This document shows, piece by piece, positions 17,551 to 26,686 of a DNA stretch of 64,000 nucleotides. The stretch's first letter is position 1, and every line of letters begins with the position of its first letter. Below the pieces are notes generated by a model. It was not told where the DNA came from. It was given only the letters and a program-made list of their open reading frames with translations, and made no database searches. The stretch comes from Haloplanus sp. HW8-1. Lineage in GTDB: Archaea; Halobacteriota; Halobacteria; Halobacteriales; Haloferacaceae. Where the stretch lies: contig NZ_CP098518.1 of the NCBI RefSeq assembly GCF_023703795.1, positions 1,488,001 through 1,552,000 of the forward strand, given 5' to 3'. Made by a program: the position numbers and the translations under genes.

Positions 17551-20268
17551 TCATCGCCGCGCCCAGTCCAGCATCCGGGCGTAGAACGGCTCCGATGCCA
17601 GTGCGTCCGCGTCGCCGACGAGGACGAGCGCCTTCTTTGCGCGCGTCAGCGCAACGTTCACACGGCGCGTGTCCTCGAAGATGGGCCCGTCCAGGTCGCC
17701 GGTGGCGACGAAAGAGACGACGACGACCTCTGCGCTCGATCCCTGGAAACGGTCGACGGTGTCGACGGCCACGTCGACCCGGCGGGCGATCTCGGCCACC
17801 TGCGCGCGGAAGGGGGCGATCACCACGACGTCGTCGGGGTCGACCCCGGCATCGAGGTACTCCTCGACCACCGCGGCCACCCGGTCGGCCTCGACGGGGT
17901 TGGCGTTGCCCTCGCGCCGCCCGCCGGGATCGACGAAGCGGACACCCTGCCGGAGGTGTGCGGGGAGGGTCCCGGCGGCTTCGCCGCCTTCCGGAGGCGT
18001 CTCCGACGCCTCCCTGCCGACCCCCGGGAGGTCCGCGAGCGTTCCACCGGCCACCTCGGGGGTCGCCGGCCGGAGCGCGCCGTCGTAGAACTCCGTCGAG
18101 GCGAAGGCCTGGATGCGCTGGCTCATGCGGTACTGGCGGTCGAGCATGACCGCCGCCTCGGGATGCTCGTCGTGGAGGCGTTCGAACAGCGACCTCGCGA
18201 GCCGTTCGTCGCCGGACTGGACCACGGGCGGGAGTTGCTGGTGGTCGCCGACGAGGACGAACCGGTCCGCGAGGTTGATCGCCGCGAGCGTTCCCGGTTC
18301 CGTCAGCTGTGACGCCTCGTCGACCACCGCGACGTCGAACGCCGCCTCCCGAAGGACCCGGGAGCCACAGGTCGCGGTGGTGGCGGCGACGACGGGTGCA
18401 TCGCGGAGCGCGGCCGCACGGTCGTTGGGCTCCCCCCGACGGTCCAGTCGCACGTCGAGCATATCCTCGCGGACGCCGGTCGTCGTCCCGACGCGCGCCA
18501 CGTCCTCGAACCCCTGGTCACGGAGGGCGTCGAGGGCGTTGTCAACCGCACGGTTGGTGAACGCCGAGAGGAGAACGCGCTCGTCCCGGTCGACCAGCGC
18601 CCGGACGAGGCGGGCGATGGTGTAGGTCTTGCCCGTTCCCGGCGGTCCGTGGACCAGGGTGAAGTCCTCGGCGCCGACGGCCCGCCGGACGGCCTCGTTC
18701 TGGGCGTCGTTGTTGTCGATGAACGTCTCCCGCACCTCGTCGAAGCGGGGCGCTCGCCGACCGAACAACACGTCCTTCCGGTCGGGGTCACCCTTCAGGA
18801 GGGCGTCGTGGAGCGCCGTCAACTGCCGCGAGACCGAGAGTTCCGACGGGTAGACATCGAGGCGCCGCAGGTCGAGCGGTTCGTCCACCGTGGCGACGAC
18901 TTCGTCGCCGAGCGACCGGATCCGCCCGAGTTCGGCGTCGCCGCCGATGGGGTCGCCCGCACTGGCCAGCGCCACGTCGCCCTCCCGGAGTTTCGAGACG
19001 GCACCGTCCGGGACGCGAGCCCGGAGTTCCCAGTCGCCGCCGGGGAGTTCCCGCCGCTCGATCGGGTCGAGGTCGATCAGCGCGCGGTCCGCGTCGGCCC
19101 GTTCCTCGGCGGTTTGCTCCCACAACTTCCGGTACTCAGCGTGGACCGCCCGTCGCTCGTCCTCGATGGCGCGGTAGAACGCCTCGAAGTACTCGCGCTC
19201 CTCGGCGGGGATGGCGGTGCCGACCTGCCCGGCCTTGGACTCCTGATCGAGGCGCCCCGAGACGACCATGCAGGTGTCCTGTTCGAAACACCACTCGCAT
19301 TTGGCGTCGGCTTCGTAACCCGTCGGGACACGCCGTTCGGCCTCGGCGGCCGCGATCTCGTTGCGCGTGCGGACGACGAACTCTAGCAGACCGCGGCCGA
19401 CGGAGAACTCCTTGGCCGGCGAGAGGTCACCGCTCGCCTCGCTCCGGTCGAGGACCGCGTTTTTCGTATAGAGGAGGGTTCCGGTGTCCGGCGGGTCGCC
19501 GGACTCCCCGAGGAGGAGGGCGTACGTCGCCGCCTGAATCTTGTCGTGAAAGCGTGGGTCCCGGTTCGTGTTCTTCCCCGTCTTGAGTTCGACCGGCATG
19601 CCCCGGCGGAGCGCGTCCGCGCGTCCCTTGATCCCGAACGTCGGGCTGATGAGCGTGTACTCCGAGCGCCACGCGTCCTCGTCGGTGAGCGTCCCCTGTG
19701 CCAGCCACCCCTCGATGGCGGCGGCGTTCCGGCGAACCTCGTCGCGCACCTCGTCGGCCTCGCGGCCGAGCAGGCCGAGTTCCAGTCCCGCGGCCTCGAC
19801 GTGGTCCGTGACGGCCTCCTCGAGGTCCCGGCCCCGCAACAGGTCGCCGAACACCTCGTGGACGATGGTTCCCTTGACGACGGGGTAGGCCAGCGGGACG
19901 CCCGAGAGCTTGTTCAGGTAGTACATCCGCGGACACTGCACCCACGACCGCACGTCGGTCACGTCGACGAGGAAGTCGGGTTCGAGGACGACGAAGGAGT
20001 CACCCGTGGTGGCGTAGCCTCGGTCCCGCTCCTCGACGTCGGTCACGAGGAGGTCCATCCCCTCGGCAGCGTGGTCGGCGGTGTGGGTCCACTTGCCCCA
20101 GAGCGTCACCGTCACCGATCGGCCGTCGGCGACGGCTGAGGGCCCTGCTCCCCCGGCGCCGTCGTCGTCGTCGGGACACACCGTCGTCTCGACGAGGTCG
20201 CGCTCGCCGTACTGCGTCGAGACGGTCCGCACTTCGCCGACGTCCAGAATCGTCCCGCGGAGGTTCAC
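17551..20268 (-). CDS. Dna2-like nuclease-helicase (Cas4/RecB nuclease fused to UPF1-type SF1 helicase)
   Basis: This 905-residue protein joins a PD-(D/E)XK nuclease to a superfamily 1B helicase. The nuclease shows CPRMYYLNK (~112), KGRADALRRG (~216) and PVELKTGKN (~226). The cluster CEWCFEQDTC (~322-331), with the earlier Cys, suggests an Fe-S cluster as in Cas4/Dna2. The helicase has Walker A GPPGTGKTYT (~540), Walker B VVDEASQL (~644), LVGDHQQLPPVV and QYRMSQRI. GTG at 20268 gives an N-terminal beta-strand start; a GTG at 20349 would overlap the upstream gene. It probably processes DNA ends or Okazaki flaps. Confidence 0.9.
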   Translation of the reverse strand: MNLRGTILDVGEVRTVSTQYGERDLVETTVCPDDDDGAGGAGPSAVADGRSVTVTLWGKWTHTADHAAEGMDLLVTDVEERDRGYATTGDSFVVLEPDFLVDVTDVRSWVQCPRMYYLNKLSGVPLAYPVVKGTIVHEVFGDLLRGRDLEEAVTDHVEAAGLELGLLGREADEVRDEVRRNAAAIEGWLAQGTLTDEDAWRSEYTLISPTFGIKGRADALRRGMPVELKTGKNTNRDPRFHDKIQAATYALLLGESGDPPDTGTLLYTKNAVLDRSEASGDLSPAKEFSVGRGLLEFVVRTRNEIAAAEAERRVPTGYEADAKCEWCFEQDTCMVVSGRLDQESKAGQVGTAIPAEEREYFEAFYRAIEDERRAVHAEYRKLWEQTAEERADADRALIDLDPIERRELPGGDWELRARVPDGAVSKLREGDVALASAGDPIGGDAELGRIRSLGDEVVATVDEPLDLRRLDVYPSELSVSRQLTALHDALLKGDPDRKDVLFGRRAPRFDEVRETFIDNNDAQNEAVRRAVGAEDFTLVHGPPGTGKTYTIARLVRALVDRDERVLLSAFTNRAVDNALDALRDQGFEDVARVGTTTGVREDMLDVRLDRRGEPNDRAAALRDAPVVAATTATCGSRVLREAAFDVAVVDEASQLTEPGTLAAINLADRFVLVGDHQQLPPVVQSGDERLARSLFERLHDEHPEAAVMLDRQYRMSQRIQAFASTEFYDGALRPATPEVAGGTLADLPGVGREASETPPEGGEAAGTLPAHLRQGVRFVDPGGRREGNANPVEADRVAAVVEEYLDAGVDPDDVVVIAPFRAQVAEIARRVDVAVDTVDRFQGSSAEVVVVSFVATGDLDGPIFEDTRRVNVALTRAKKALVLVGDADALASEPFYARMLDWARR

Positions 20269-20323
20269 GCCCGAGGGTGGGTGGTCGGCGGCGAAAAACC
20301 CTGCGGGAACGGGTGTGTGTGGA

Positions 20324-20968
20324 TCACTGCTTTCGGTCTCGAAGGTCACGGAGGCGGTCGACCGCCCGGTCGTCGTCCGAACCCGACACCGTGGACCGCC
20401 CCCGAGGCGATCCGACCGCCTCGTTGCTCGACGACGCGCCGGGCTGTACGTCCGTCGATCCACAGAGCGGACAGCGCTCGGCCGTGCCGTCGACGGTCGT
20501 TCCGCATACCGGGCACGCGAACGCGCCGGCTTCGTCGTCCACCGCCTCCCGGTCCGTCGTGTCCTCGCTTCCGTCTTCCGGCGCGTCGGCATCGGGGACG
20601 GCCACTCCGTCCACCGGTTCGGGGTGCTCGGGTCCCTCGGCGCCGGTCACCGACGCCGCGTCGGGGTCGACGCCCCCTTCGGCGTCCGGAATGTCGACGC
20701 GCTCCGGACCGTCCGAATCGCCCCCGGTCGCGGGAGCCTCGGGCGTCGGGGACACCCGACCCGTGTCCGTCGGCGGCGACGGATCGAGGGCGGCCGGCGT
20801 CTCTAGCGGTCGGTCGTCCCGATGGGCAACGGCCGTCTCACGTCCCTCGATCGGGGCGGCCGGACCGGACGGGTCGGCGACCGCAGACCCGTCCTCCTCG
20901 GTCGATACTTCGTCGGTTCCGACGAGCGAGCCGAGCCAGGAGCGCAGTCCGTCGAGGACGCCCGTCAT
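20324..20968 (-). CDS. Acidic protein with C-terminal zinc ribbon, unknown function
   Basis: This 214-residue protein begins MTGVLDGLRSWLGSLVG, an amphipathic helix. A long, disordered Asp/Pro/Glu-rich linker (residues ~20-140) follows, then a CPVC-N10-CPLC zinc ribbon near residue 160 and a basic tail DRLRDLRDRK. The start at 20968 overlaps the upstream gene's stop by four bases, and the Dna2-like gene follows 55 bases downstream, so the three genes look like one operon. The zinc ribbon could bind nucleic acid or a partner. No function is assigned. Confidence 0.78.
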   Translation of the reverse strand: MTGVLDGLRSWLGSLVGTDEVSTEEDGSAVADPSGPAAPIEGRETAVAHRDDRPLETPAALDPSPPTDTGRVSPTPEAPATGGDSDGPERVDIPDAEGGVDPDAASVTGAEGPEHPEPVDGVAVPDADAPEDGSEDTTDREAVDDEAGAFACPVCGTTVDGTAERCPLCGSTDVQPGASSSNEAVGSPRGRSTVSGSDDDRAVDRLRDLRDRKQ

Positions 20969-21534
20969 CGGTAGTGCTTGAACAGGAGGGCCTTCACGTC
21001 GTCCTTGGTCCGAACCTGCTCGGCCGTCCCGTCGGGTAGTTCGACCTCGTACCGCTCGTCGCCACCGGACTCGCCCCACTTGTCGTCGTGGGTGTCGAGC
21101 AGGCTCATCATCTCGTTCAGCATGGCGTCGTCGCCGCCGGTCGTCGCCGCGCCGTCGGTACCGTCGCCGCCCTCGTCGACGACGTGGGCCGTGTCCCCTC
21201 CGTCGTCGTCCGTCTCGGTCGCCGAATCTCCGTCGTCCGTCTCGGTCGCCGAATCTCCGTCGTCCGTCTCGGTCGCCGAATCTTCGTCGTCCGTCTCGGT
21301 CGCCGAATCTCCGTCGTCCGTCTCGGTCGCCGAATCTTCGTCGTCCGTCTCGGTCGTCTCGACCGTCGCGTCACCGGGGTCGGCGTCCTCGTCCTCCTCG
21401 TATCGGTCGAGGAGGTATTCGACGGCGTCGCGGGGGCGGACGTGGCCGTACTTGCCCACGACGTCGCGCGCGATGTCCTCCTGGAGCGCGCGCAGACGCT
21501 CCTCCTGTTCGGGCGTGATCTCGATTTCGGGCAT
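20965..21534 (-). CDS. Repeat-containing acidic protein with conserved ends, unknown function
   Basis: This 189-residue protein starts MPEIEITPEQEERLRALQ with a helical domain that resembles a DNA-binding or dimerising bundle (IARDVVGKYGHVRPRDAVEYLLDRY). The middle is five tandem copies of a nine-residue unit, DSATETDDG or its DDE variant. The C-terminal domain reads RYEVELPDGTAEQVRTKDDV. The globular ends separated by a variable acidic linker suggest a tethering or scaffold protein. It is the first gene of the operon leading to the Dna2-like enzyme. The ATG at 21534 excludes 19 residues of leader-like sequence. Confidence 0.78.
   Translation of the reverse strand: MPEIEITPEQEERLRALQEDIARDVVGKYGHVRPRDAVEYLLDRYEEDEDADPGDATVETTETDDEDSATETDDGDSATETDDEDSATETDDGDSATETDDGDSATETDDDGGDTAHVVDEGGDGTDGAATTGGDDAMLNEMMSLLDTHDDKWGESGGDERYEVELPDGTAEQVRTKDDVKALLFKHYR
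21212..21346 (-). repeat. Five tandem 27-bp repeats inside a coding region
   Basis: The 18-base core GTCTCGGTCGCCGAATCT recurs at 21212, 21239, 21266, 21293 and 21320, exactly 27 bases apart, with only one or two differences per unit. A partial sixth copy follows at 21347. The period is a multiple of three, so copy-number change preserves the reading frame. Near-identity at the DNA level suggests recent expansion. Confidence 0.9.
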
Positions 21535-21620
21535 TGACCGGTGGTTGCGTCCCGTGAACCATGAATGTGGGCGTCTCGTCGACCGACACACTCTCGTGAA
21601 TCGCGCTGCAACGGCGGCCC

Positions 21621-22172
21621 ATGCGGGTCAGAGACTGGGAGGACATCCTCGACGACGTGAGCGACGGGACGGCGGACCCGGACGGCTGGCGGGCCGTCGC
21701 CGGACAGCGCCGGGACGGCGTCGGCGAAGACCTCTATCTCGGCCACCCCGCCGTCGGTGTCTACCACCTGAAGACGTACGCGAAAAACCCCTACGACGTG
21801 CGCGGCGTCGGGACGAGAGTCGCGCGGAAAATCGACGACGACATCGACCCTCACCTCCCGTCCGAGGAGTTCGGCGGGCGTTTCGCGGTCCAGTCGCCCC
21901 CGGAGGACGAGGAGGCGGCCGAATCGGCGGCCAGACGGCTGGCGGAGACAGTGCGGGTCCACGCCGAGGCGCCGACGTCACCCGACGACTTCTTCGAGGA
22001 CGTGATGGACGCCATCGACAGTCCGGCCTACGGCCCGATGTCGTTCGAACTCTCGGATCGCCCCGACGGCCTCGATTCGCTCTCCGAGACGTTCGACGAG
22101 GCGGAGGAACTCCTCGACGCGGAACTGGAGGATCTCATCGAACGCGACGGCGTGGATCGGGGCTTCCAGTAA
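21621..22172 (+). CDS. Conserved-looking haloarchaeal protein of unknown function
   Basis: This 183-residue soluble protein starts MRVRDWEDILDDV. It has a mixed alpha/beta N-terminal domain (YLGHPAVGVYHLKTYAKNPYDVRGVG, quoted in part) and an acidic helical C-terminus (DEAEELLDAELEDLIER). There are no cysteines, signal or membrane segments. The start is divergent from the repeat protein operon, and its stop abuts the TFB stop with no gap. I do not recognise the family. Confidence 0.75.
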   Translation: MRVRDWEDILDDVSDGTADPDGWRAVAGQRRDGVGEDLYLGHPAVGVYHLKTYAKNPYDVRGVGTRVARKIDDDIDPHLPSEEFGGRFAVQSPPEDEEAAESAARRLAETVRVHAEAPTSPDDFFEDVMDAIDSPAYGPMSFELSDRPDGLDSLSETFDEAEELLDAELEDLIERDGVDRGFQ

Positions 22173-23144
22173 CTAGTTCGCGTCCGCGGCCCCTTTGGCT
22201 TCGAGGAGTTCCTTGTACCGGTTGCGGATGGTGACCTCGCTGATGTTGGCCACCTCGCTCACCTCGCTCTGAGTCACCGTCTCGTTGGTGAGGAGGGCGG
22301 CGGCGTAGACGGCCGCAGCCGCGAGGCCGACCGGGCTCTTGCCACTGTGGACGCCCCGGTCGCGCGACGAGCGGAGGAGTTCGCGGGCCTGCCGACTCGA
22401 CTCCTCGGAGAGGTCGAGTTCGGAGGCGAATCGCGGGACGTACTGCTCGGGGTCCGCGGGCTTGACCTCGAGTTTGAGTTCGCGGACGATATACCGGTAC
22501 GTTCGCGTCAACTCCATCTTGTCGACGCGGGAGACGGTGGCGATTTCGTCCAGCGACCGCGGAGTGCCGGCCTGGCGGGCGGCCGCGTACAGCGCGCTGG
22601 TCGCGACTCCCTCGATCGAGCGCCCGGGTAGGAGGTCGTCGGCGAGGGCGCGGCGGTAGATCACCGACGCCGTCTCGCGGACGTTCTCGGGCAGGCCCAG
22701 CGCCGAGGCCATCCGATCGATCTCGCCCAGCGCCTGCTTCAGGTTGCGCTCCTTCGAATCCCTGGTCCGGAATCGCTCGTTCCAGGTGCGTAGGCGCTGC
22801 ATCTTCTCGCGCTGGCGCGAGGAGAGAGTCTTCCCGTAGGCGTCCTTGTCCTGCCAGCCGATGTTGGTCGACAGCCCCTTGTCGTGCATCATCTGGGTCG
22901 TCGGTGCGCCAACCCGGGACTTGGAGTCGCGTTCGCTCGAATCGAAGGCGCGCCACTCGGGCCCGTGGTCGATCTCGTCTTCCTCGACCACGAGGCCACA
23001 GTCCGCACACACCGTCTCGCCGTGTTCTTCGTCGGTGACGAGGTTCCCGCTACACTCCGGACAGTCGGGTGTCGTCCGCTCGTCCGTTCGGTTCTGTTCC
23101 TCCTCGACCGCTTTCGTTGTACTGTATGTCGTTGTTTCGCTCAT
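22173..23144 (-). CDS. tfb: Transcription initiation factor IIB (TFB)
   Basis: This 323-residue general factor binds TBP-TATA and recruits RNA polymerase. The N-terminal zinc ribbon is CPEC...CADCGLVV at residues ~28-50. The B-finger/linker segment contains SRVGAPTTQMMHDKGLSTNI, and two cyclin-like repeats follow (~115-215 and ~220-315), the second with the recognition helix SEVSEVANISEVTIRNRY. Haloarchaea carry several TFBs, and this one has the full-length canonical layout. The upstream region is AT-rich compared with its surroundings, suggesting its own promoters. Confidence 0.96.
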   Translation of the reverse strand: MSETTTYSTTKAVEEEQNRTDERTTPDCPECSGNLVTDEEHGETVCADCGLVVEEDEIDHGPEWRAFDSSERDSKSRVGAPTTQMMHDKGLSTNIGWQDKDAYGKTLSSRQREKMQRLRTWNERFRTRDSKERNLKQALGEIDRMASALGLPENVRETASVIYRRALADDLLPGRSIEGVATSALYAAARQAGTPRSLDEIATVSRVDKMELTRTYRYIVRELKLEVKPADPEQYVPRFASELDLSEESSRQARELLRSSRDRGVHSGKSPVGLAAAAVYAAALLTNETVTQSEVSEVANISEVTIRNRYKELLEAKGAADAN

Positions 23145-23583
23145 TGTGACTGTCGGATACCCCCGTACCGAGAGAGAAACGAAGAGACGAACGGCGGTGG
23201 GTCCTTACCTAATGTGCGTTCGCAACGCTTAAAACAATTTCGGCCTCGAACGCTCGAAACCGGACTGTAACGGCCTCATTCGTGTGTTTTAGCGTGTCAC
23301 TGACACACACACGCCGACACCGCCACGTATATAAATAACTTCTGTCGATCGCCTCTATCGCGGGTGGGGGGACGGTACCCAACTCACGAGCGGGTACCGT
23401 CGGGGTCACTCTTCGGACCTCGCTGTCCGGAAGCGACAGATGACAACCGAACCCGGTCGAGTCGTGCGTTCGGGGTCGGGACCGGGACGGTCACGTTCAC
23501 CGGTCCATCCGGAATCGACCGACCGAACCGATCGCTTGTCAAACGACCAGCAGGGTTTTCGGCGATTCACCCGTTGCCCGGAT
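23145..23583. other. Divergent regulatory region between tfb and the cupin gene
   Basis: There is no gene in these ~440 bases. Two AT-rich patches stand out: CTTAAAACAATTT near 23226-23240, which read on the minus strand gives a TATA-like TTTTAAG ~85 bases before the tfb start, and GTATATAAATAACTT near 23326-23340, which could serve either strand. The remainder is GC-rich. A long tfb leader or tandem promoters are plausible. Confidence 0.5.
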
Positions 23584-24051
23584 ATGGACAAGATACGCAT
23601 CGATGATATCGAGGGCCGAATCGACTCGGCGACCGTCAAGCGGCCCCTGACCGACGCGATCAGCGCCGCCAACGTGGCGCTCAACTACTACGAACTGGCA
23701 CCGGGGGATAGTTTCGCGTACGGATATCATACACACGAGTCTCAGGAGGAACTCTTCGTCATCCGGGAGGGACGAGTGACCTTCGAAACGGAGGACGGGG
23801 AGGTCGCCGTCACCGCAGGGGAGATCATTCGGTTCGCGCCCGGTGAGTTCCAACAGGGGATCAACAAGGGTGACGAGCGAGTCGTCGCCCTGGCCATCGG
23901 TGCACCCCGGGAAACCGGCGGCTCGGAGCTCCGTCGCGAGTGTGAGGCCTGCGGCGAGCGTACGCCGCACACGGTCGAGCGGGTCCAAGATGGCCGGGCG
24001 AAGATCACACGGTGTCTGGAATGTGGAGACGAAACGGGCCGGTTCGAGTAG
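23584..24051 (+). CDS. Cupin-domain protein with C-terminal zinc ribbon
   Basis: This 155-residue protein has a single cupin barrel with metal ligands in YGYHTHESQEELFVI (residues ~48-62) and the second motif around PGEFQQGINKG. It ends in a CEACG...CLECG zinc ribbon (~119-150). The ATG at 23584 gives MDKIRIDDIEG, a usual start for this haloarchaeal type; the frame is open ~140 bases upstream without homologous sequence. The substrate is unknown. The ribbon could mediate protein or nucleic-acid contacts. Confidence 0.85.
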   Translation: MDKIRIDDIEGRIDSATVKRPLTDAISAANVALNYYELAPGDSFAYGYHTHESQEELFVIREGRVTFETEDGEVAVTAGEIIRFAPGEFQQGINKGDERVVALAIGAPRETGGSELRRECEACGERTPHTVERVQDGRAKITRCLECGDETGRFE

Positions 24052-24172
24052 GACTGCATCGACGTGGGACGTCTGGAGGGGCGTCGGCAGTGAGATGGCG
24101 TCGGGTGTGCGACCCCTCCCGGACGCCCCGCCGGCGGCGGTTGGGCCGGGACATCCGAAGCCCGGGGACGGG

Positions 24173-24913
24173 TCAGCACTCCACCCGTAGCCCGTCGCGG
24201 GCGAACCGTACGTCGCCGTCGAATCGCTCCGCGATCGAGGCCAGCATGTCGTCGTGGCGACCCTCGGTGTGCGGATAGAGGTGTGTCAGATAGACGCGAC
24301 CGTAGTCGTGGCCGGCGAGAGCGTCGCCGAGTCGCGACGGTGTCGGGTGGTTCGATACGTCCACGTCGTCGGGGAAGGAGCAGTCGTGGACGAACAGCGC
24401 CGATCCGTCGGCGAAGGCGGCCAGGCCCTCGAACGCTTCTGTGTCGCCGCCGATCGTTAGGTCGCCCGCGTCGCCGGTGAACCGGTAAGCGAGACCGTCG
24501 ACCGAGTGGCGCGTCTCGTGGGCGCGCACCTCGAAGCCGGCGACCGAGAACTCGTGGGCGCCCACCTCTCGAACCCGGAGGTCGATTCGGCCGTCGAGGT
24601 AGTCGAACGCGGCCAGAAGATCGTCCACGAGCGCCTTCGTCCCGTGGGGACCGACGACTTCGAGTGCCGTCTCGCCGGCCAGCCACCGCGCCTTCGCGAG
24701 CGCCAGGAGGTCGGAGACGTGATCCAAGTGGCGATGCGTCAGCAGGACGGTCGAGACGCCCTCGTAGCCCGCGTCGGTGCGGGCGAGGCGGTGGAGGACG
24801 CCGGCACCGCAGTCGACGAGGAGGCGTCGATCCCCCCGTTCGAGCAACAGTCCGGTCTGTACCCGGTCGGGGAGTGGCATCGCGCTCCCGGTGCCGAGGA
24901 AGGTGAGGTGCAT
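24173..24913 (-). CDS. Metallo-beta-lactamase fold hydrolase, RNase Z-like
   Basis: This 246-residue protein begins MHLTFLGTGSAMPLPDRVQTG and has the zinc-binding HRHLDHVSD (~60), VHDCSFPDD (~178) and a C-terminal LTHLYPHTEG. The layout is that of RNase Z-like or ribonuclease-related hydrolases lacking the long exosite. Nuclease or small-phosphodiester substrates are equally possible. It is separated by ~110 bases from the downstream TRAM gene on the other side. Confidence 0.87.
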   Translation of the reverse strand: MHLTFLGTGSAMPLPDRVQTGLLLERGDRRLLVDCGAGVLHRLARTDAGYEGVSTVLLTHRHLDHVSDLLALAKARWLAGETALEVVGPHGTKALVDDLLAAFDYLDGRIDLRVREVGAHEFSVAGFEVRAHETRHSVDGLAYRFTGDAGDLTIGGDTEAFEGLAAFADGSALFVHDCSFPDDVDVSNHPTPSRLGDALAGHDYGRVYLTHLYPHTEGRHDDMLASIAERFDGDVRFARDGLRVEC

Positions 24914-25020
24914 GCCCGGCCGTGGGGTGGCCGGTCGGAAAGTGACTTCGACGGGCGCCGACCCGCGAGCGCCGGTCCCGCCGTCACCCGCGCGAGCGGA
25001 TCGGAGAGAGTCAGGCCCCG

Positions 25021-25230
25021 TCAGGTGAAGCCGAATTCGGCGTCGACGACCTCCCCGCGAGCGAAGTTCGACCGGACGTCGGTGATCTCGACGCGGATCG
25101 TCTCGCCGAGCGACGCGTCGTCGACGAGGACGGCGAACTCCCCCACGTAGCCGACGCCGTCGCCCTCGGAGCCGAGTTCCTCGATGGCGACAACGTACGT
25201 CTCACCGGCCATGACCGGCTGGTCTGGCAT
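25021..25230 (-). CDS. TRAM domain RNA-binding protein
   Basis: This 69-residue protein is a single TRAM (OB-like) domain: GETYVVAIEELGSEGDGVGYV, FAVLVDDASLGETIRVEI and VRSNFARGEVV are the family signature. Single-domain TRAM proteins are abundant in archaea and act as RNA chaperones. The start at 25230 was chosen for the usual short N-terminal tail; the frame remains open ~40 codons upstream in the thyX intergenic region. It lies downstream of thyX on the same strand, 56 bases away. Confidence 0.92.
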   Translation of the reverse strand: MPDQPVMAGETYVVAIEELGSEGDGVGYVGEFAVLVDDASLGETIRVEITDVRSNFARGEVVDAEFGFT

Positions 25231-25286
25231 GTCACTTCGTACCACGTGGAGACGGAAATAAGTCGTGGCAGTGATACATCCGGCGG

Positions 25287-26030
25287 TCAGGGGGCGAGGC
25301 GGTTCTTTCGGCCCTTCAGATGTTCCTCGTAGTGTTCGAAGGTGATCGGACACCACTCGGCGGCCAGATCGAGGATGGCCTCGGTCATCTCACGGATCTC
25401 CCACTGGCTGTCGGCCGCGGCACGCATGTCCGCGACGTGCATCAGCATGCGAGCGTTCATCGACATGACGATGTTGACCTCGGTGCCGATGGGGAGTACG
25501 AAGCGGGCGTCTTCGGGCGGCATTCCCAGGTCGAGGAGTTCCTGATAGGACTCCACGGAGTCACGGACCGTCTCGCGGAAGATCCGCTCGCGTTCCGCGA
25601 CGGTCTCCTCGTCGACGGAGCCGGCGGACTGGTTGCGACCGATCCACTCGGGATCCGTCGCGGACGGCGGCGTCACCACCATCGCCCCCGCCTCCACCTC
25701 GGCGGGGTCGACGTCGTCGAAAGAGACGTATCGCATGCTCTGGATGTCGAAACTGACGTGCCGGTGACGCGTGATCTGCGCCATACACGAGCGGCTGACG
25801 CCCTTGATCGCGAAGGTGGCCTGCGGGTGTTCGAACGGCCCGAAGTGGCCGTGATCCAGCAGGTGACCGATCAGCGTCCGTCGCTTTTCCGCCTCGGTGT
25901 CGCCCTCGATGCTCTCCATCGCCTCCGCGAACGAGATGTCGCCGACGAACTCGGAGAGATAGTCGTTTCGCGCCGCCGTACAGATCACCCGCTCCGGATC
26001 CGGCGTGGCTTCGAGCAGTTGGACCTCCAT
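25287..26030 (-). CDS. thyX: FAD-dependent thymidylate synthase ThyX
   Basis: This 247-residue flavoenzyme makes dTMP from dUMP with methylenetetrahydrofolate and NADPH. The ThyX motif RHR-N7-S is present as RHRHVSFDIQS, followed by MRYVSF, and the C-terminal NARMLMHVADMRAAADSQWEIR binds substrate and FAD. The ATG at 26030 gives MEVQLLEATP, the normal start; a longer frame to 26084 has no family resemblance. No thyA is in the window, which fits ThyX-dependent thymidylate synthesis. Confidence 0.96.
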   Translation of the reverse strand: MEVQLLEATPDPERVICTAARNDYLSEFVGDISFAEAMESIEGDTEAEKRRTLIGHLLDHGHFGPFEHPQATFAIKGVSRSCMAQITRHRHVSFDIQSMRYVSFDDVDPAEVEAGAMVVTPPSATDPEWIGRNQSAGSVDEETVAERERIFRETVRDSVESYQELLDLGMPPEDARFVLPIGTEVNIVMSMNARMLMHVADMRAAADSQWEIREMTEAILDLAAEWCPITFEHYEEHLKGRKNRLAP

Positions 26031-26110
26031 GCTTCGGAGGCAGAACCCCCGCAACCTAAACGTATTCGTTGGGGCCAGGGTCAAGCCCCCGGAGCCGGTA
26101 GAGGCGGGCG

Positions 26111-26686
26111 ATGACCGACATCGAGAACCTCGCGGCCGACGTGCGAGCGTTCACCAGCAACGTCTTCCTCGTGACCGGCGACCGACGGATCCTCGTCGAC
26201 GCGGGCGCGAACTTCGACGTCGTGGGCGGGGTCGAGTCCCGGGTCGACGGGCTCGATGCCGTCGTCCTCACCCACACCCACCGAGACCACGTCGGCAACG
26301 TCGACGCCGTCCGGAGGGCGTTCGACGTCGAGACGTGGGGGTTCGACCCCGCCCAGTCGACCGTCGACAACGAACTCGGCGACTCGGTACGCCTCGGCGA
26401 CGACGACTATTCGGTCCTCCACACGCCGGGACACAAGGACGACCACGTCTGCCTGTATGCGGACGGACCGAAGGTGTGTTTCGCTGGCGATCTGGTGTTC
26501 GCGAACGGCGCCTTCGGCCGGACGGACTTGGAGGAGGGCGATCGAGAGACGCTAGTCCGAAGCATCGACCGCCTGCTGGACACCGTCGCCCCCGACCTCG
26601 CGGTCCTGCATACGGGCCACGGGCCGAGCGTCACGGCCGACGCCTACGCGACCGTCGAGCGCGCGGGGCAGGCCGCCCGGAGGTAG
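26111..26686 (+). CDS. Metallo-beta-lactamase fold hydrolase, glyoxalase II-like
   Basis: This 191-residue protein carries the zinc motif THTHRDHVGN (~55), HTPGHKDDHV (~110), FAGDLVFANGAFGR (~128) and HTGHGPS (~165). The arrangement fits the small glyoxalase II/YcbL-like group, which hydrolyse thioesters. The ATG at 26111 begins close to the family start. Its stop is directly adjacent to the stop of the convergent small gene. Confidence 0.86.
   Translation: MTDIENLAADVRAFTSNVFLVTGDRRILVDAGANFDVVGGVESRVDGLDAVVLTHTHRDHVGNVDAVRRAFDVETWGFDPAQSTVDNELGDSVRLGDDDYSVLHTPGHKDDHVCLYADGPKVCFAGDLVFANGAFGRTDLEEGDRETLVRSIDRLLDTVAPDLAVLHTGHGPSVTADAYATVERAGQAARR

Noticed and set aside
21212-21346. Possible CRISPR array
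   Set aside because: The units are contiguous tandem 27-bp copies without spacers and lie inside a coding frame.
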